Made by a program: the position numbers and the translations under genes
Notes under the pieces: model-generated
Database searches by the model: none
What the model was told of the DNA's origin: nothing
The model's input: the letters and a program-made list of their open reading frames with translations, nothing else
Assembly (NCBI RefSeq): GCF_000717345.1
Contig: NZ_JNZA01000022.1
Span: forward strand, 66,956-130,955
Direction: 5' to 3'
Origin: Streptomyces lydicus
Lineage (GTDB): Bacteria > Actinomycetota > Actinomycetes > Streptomycetales > Streptomycetaceae
DNA: 64,000 nt
Part shown: one piece after another, positions 62,385-64,000 of the stretch
Layout: every line of letters begins with the position of its first letter
Numbering within the stretch: the stretch's first letter is position 1

Positions 62385-62427
62385 CCGTCGGCCGGGCAAC
62401 CGCTCAGATGCGACAAAACGTGCCATC

Positions 62428-62456
62428 TTGACAGTCGACCCGGCGCGATCTATTCA
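62428..62456 (+). promoter_or_regulatory. Consensus vegetative promoter for dnaK
   Basis: TTGACA (62428-62433), 17 bases, TATTCA (62451-62456). Spacing and boxes are nearly ideal for the principal sigma factor. No HspR (HAIR) or CIRCE repeat is seen nearby. Confidence 0.7.
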
Positions 62457-62523
62457 GGTGGTGGAGGCGGCTCACGTCCGTATCCGCAGGTGAGAGGGGC
62501 CCAGCCGCGGGCCCGGGCCCGCG

Positions 62524-62550
62524 GGCCCGCTCCCCGCGGCGGAGCGGGCC
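62524..62550 (+). promoter_or_regulatory. Strong GC hairpin in the dnaK leader
   Basis: GGCCCGCTCC (62524-62533) and GGAGCGGGCC (62541-62550) are perfect 10-bp arms with a 7-base loop. The hairpin lies after the promoter and just ahead of the ribosome site, so it sits in the 5' leader. It could regulate translation or end rppA transcripts. Confidence 0.55.
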
Positions 62551-62569
62551 GCAAGGTGAGGAGCGGACC

Positions 62570-64000
<1,431 letters not shown>

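Overview
The window is high-GC actinomycete DNA, almost certainly Streptomyces or a close relative. The reasons are the strong G/C bias at third codon positions, GTG and TTG starts, a butyrolactone-type signalling module with TTA (bldA-type) codons, an LmbU-family regulator, a DUF6099-like gene, a SepF paralogue, and CYP158/RppA genes. No rRNA, tRNA or CRISPR array was seen.

Region 1 (1-9601) holds an aromatic acyl-CoA catabolic set. It has a benzoate/2-aminobenzoate-CoA ligase (3' part only), a PaaX-type repressor, an enoyl-CoA hydratase-family protein, and a fused flavin monooxygenase/old-yellow-enzyme reductase of the 2-aminobenzoyl-CoA or salicylyl-CoA type. Between its two halves lies a gamma-butyrolactone-like signalling locus (2625-6334): two TetR receptors, an alkenal-reductase-like MDR oxidoreductase, an AfsA homologue, and three matching operator-like sites.

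Region 2 (9814-34922) is mixed accessory and housekeeping content. In order: an anti-sigma-type ATPase, arginine deiminase and ornithine carbamoyltransferase, the Pnkp/Hen1 RNA-repair pair, an F420-type LLM oxidoreductase, a MazG-like pyrophosphohydrolase with an AAA ATPase, a SepF-like protein, CorA, an Fpg/Nei glycosylase, a MarR-regulated drug-type ABC exporter, an ascorbate-type PTS whose IIA and IIB parts are out of frame, a lipoprotein, and a SpoIIE phosphatase.

Region 3 (35010-59750) is a non-ribosomal peptide cluster and the most interesting part. Genes for 4-hydroxyphenylglycine (Hpg) supply (HpgT, HmaS, Hmo), an MbtH protein, an A-T-C NRPS, a divergent T-C-A(Hpg)-T-TE NRPS, a stand-alone A(Gln-like)-T protein with an Fe/2-oxoglutarate hydroxylase, a type II thioesterase, an MFS exporter and a B12-type radical SAM enzyme are present. 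The terminal NRPS is translationally coupled to a complete methionine-salvage operon (mtnA-mtnB fusion, mtnD, mtnC, mtnP). The assembly line has a carrier domain with no cis adenylation domain, which the stand-alone Gln-type A-T protein could load in trans. The simplest inferred product is a tripeptide of branched aliphatic residue, (hydroxy)Gln and Hpg, further modified by radical SAM chemistry. Two regulators sit inside the cluster: a LuxR-like protein with a TTA codon and a damaged C-terminus, and an LmbU homologue. A 19-bp sequence containing a perfect palindrome occurs just upstream of the NRPS promoter and again inside the LmbU gene.

Region 4 (59939-64000) contains a CYP158-type P450 and an RppA type III polyketide synthase (tetrahydroxynaphthalene/flaviolin pigment). 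After these come a consensus promoter and hairpin leading into a DnaK gene that runs off the window.
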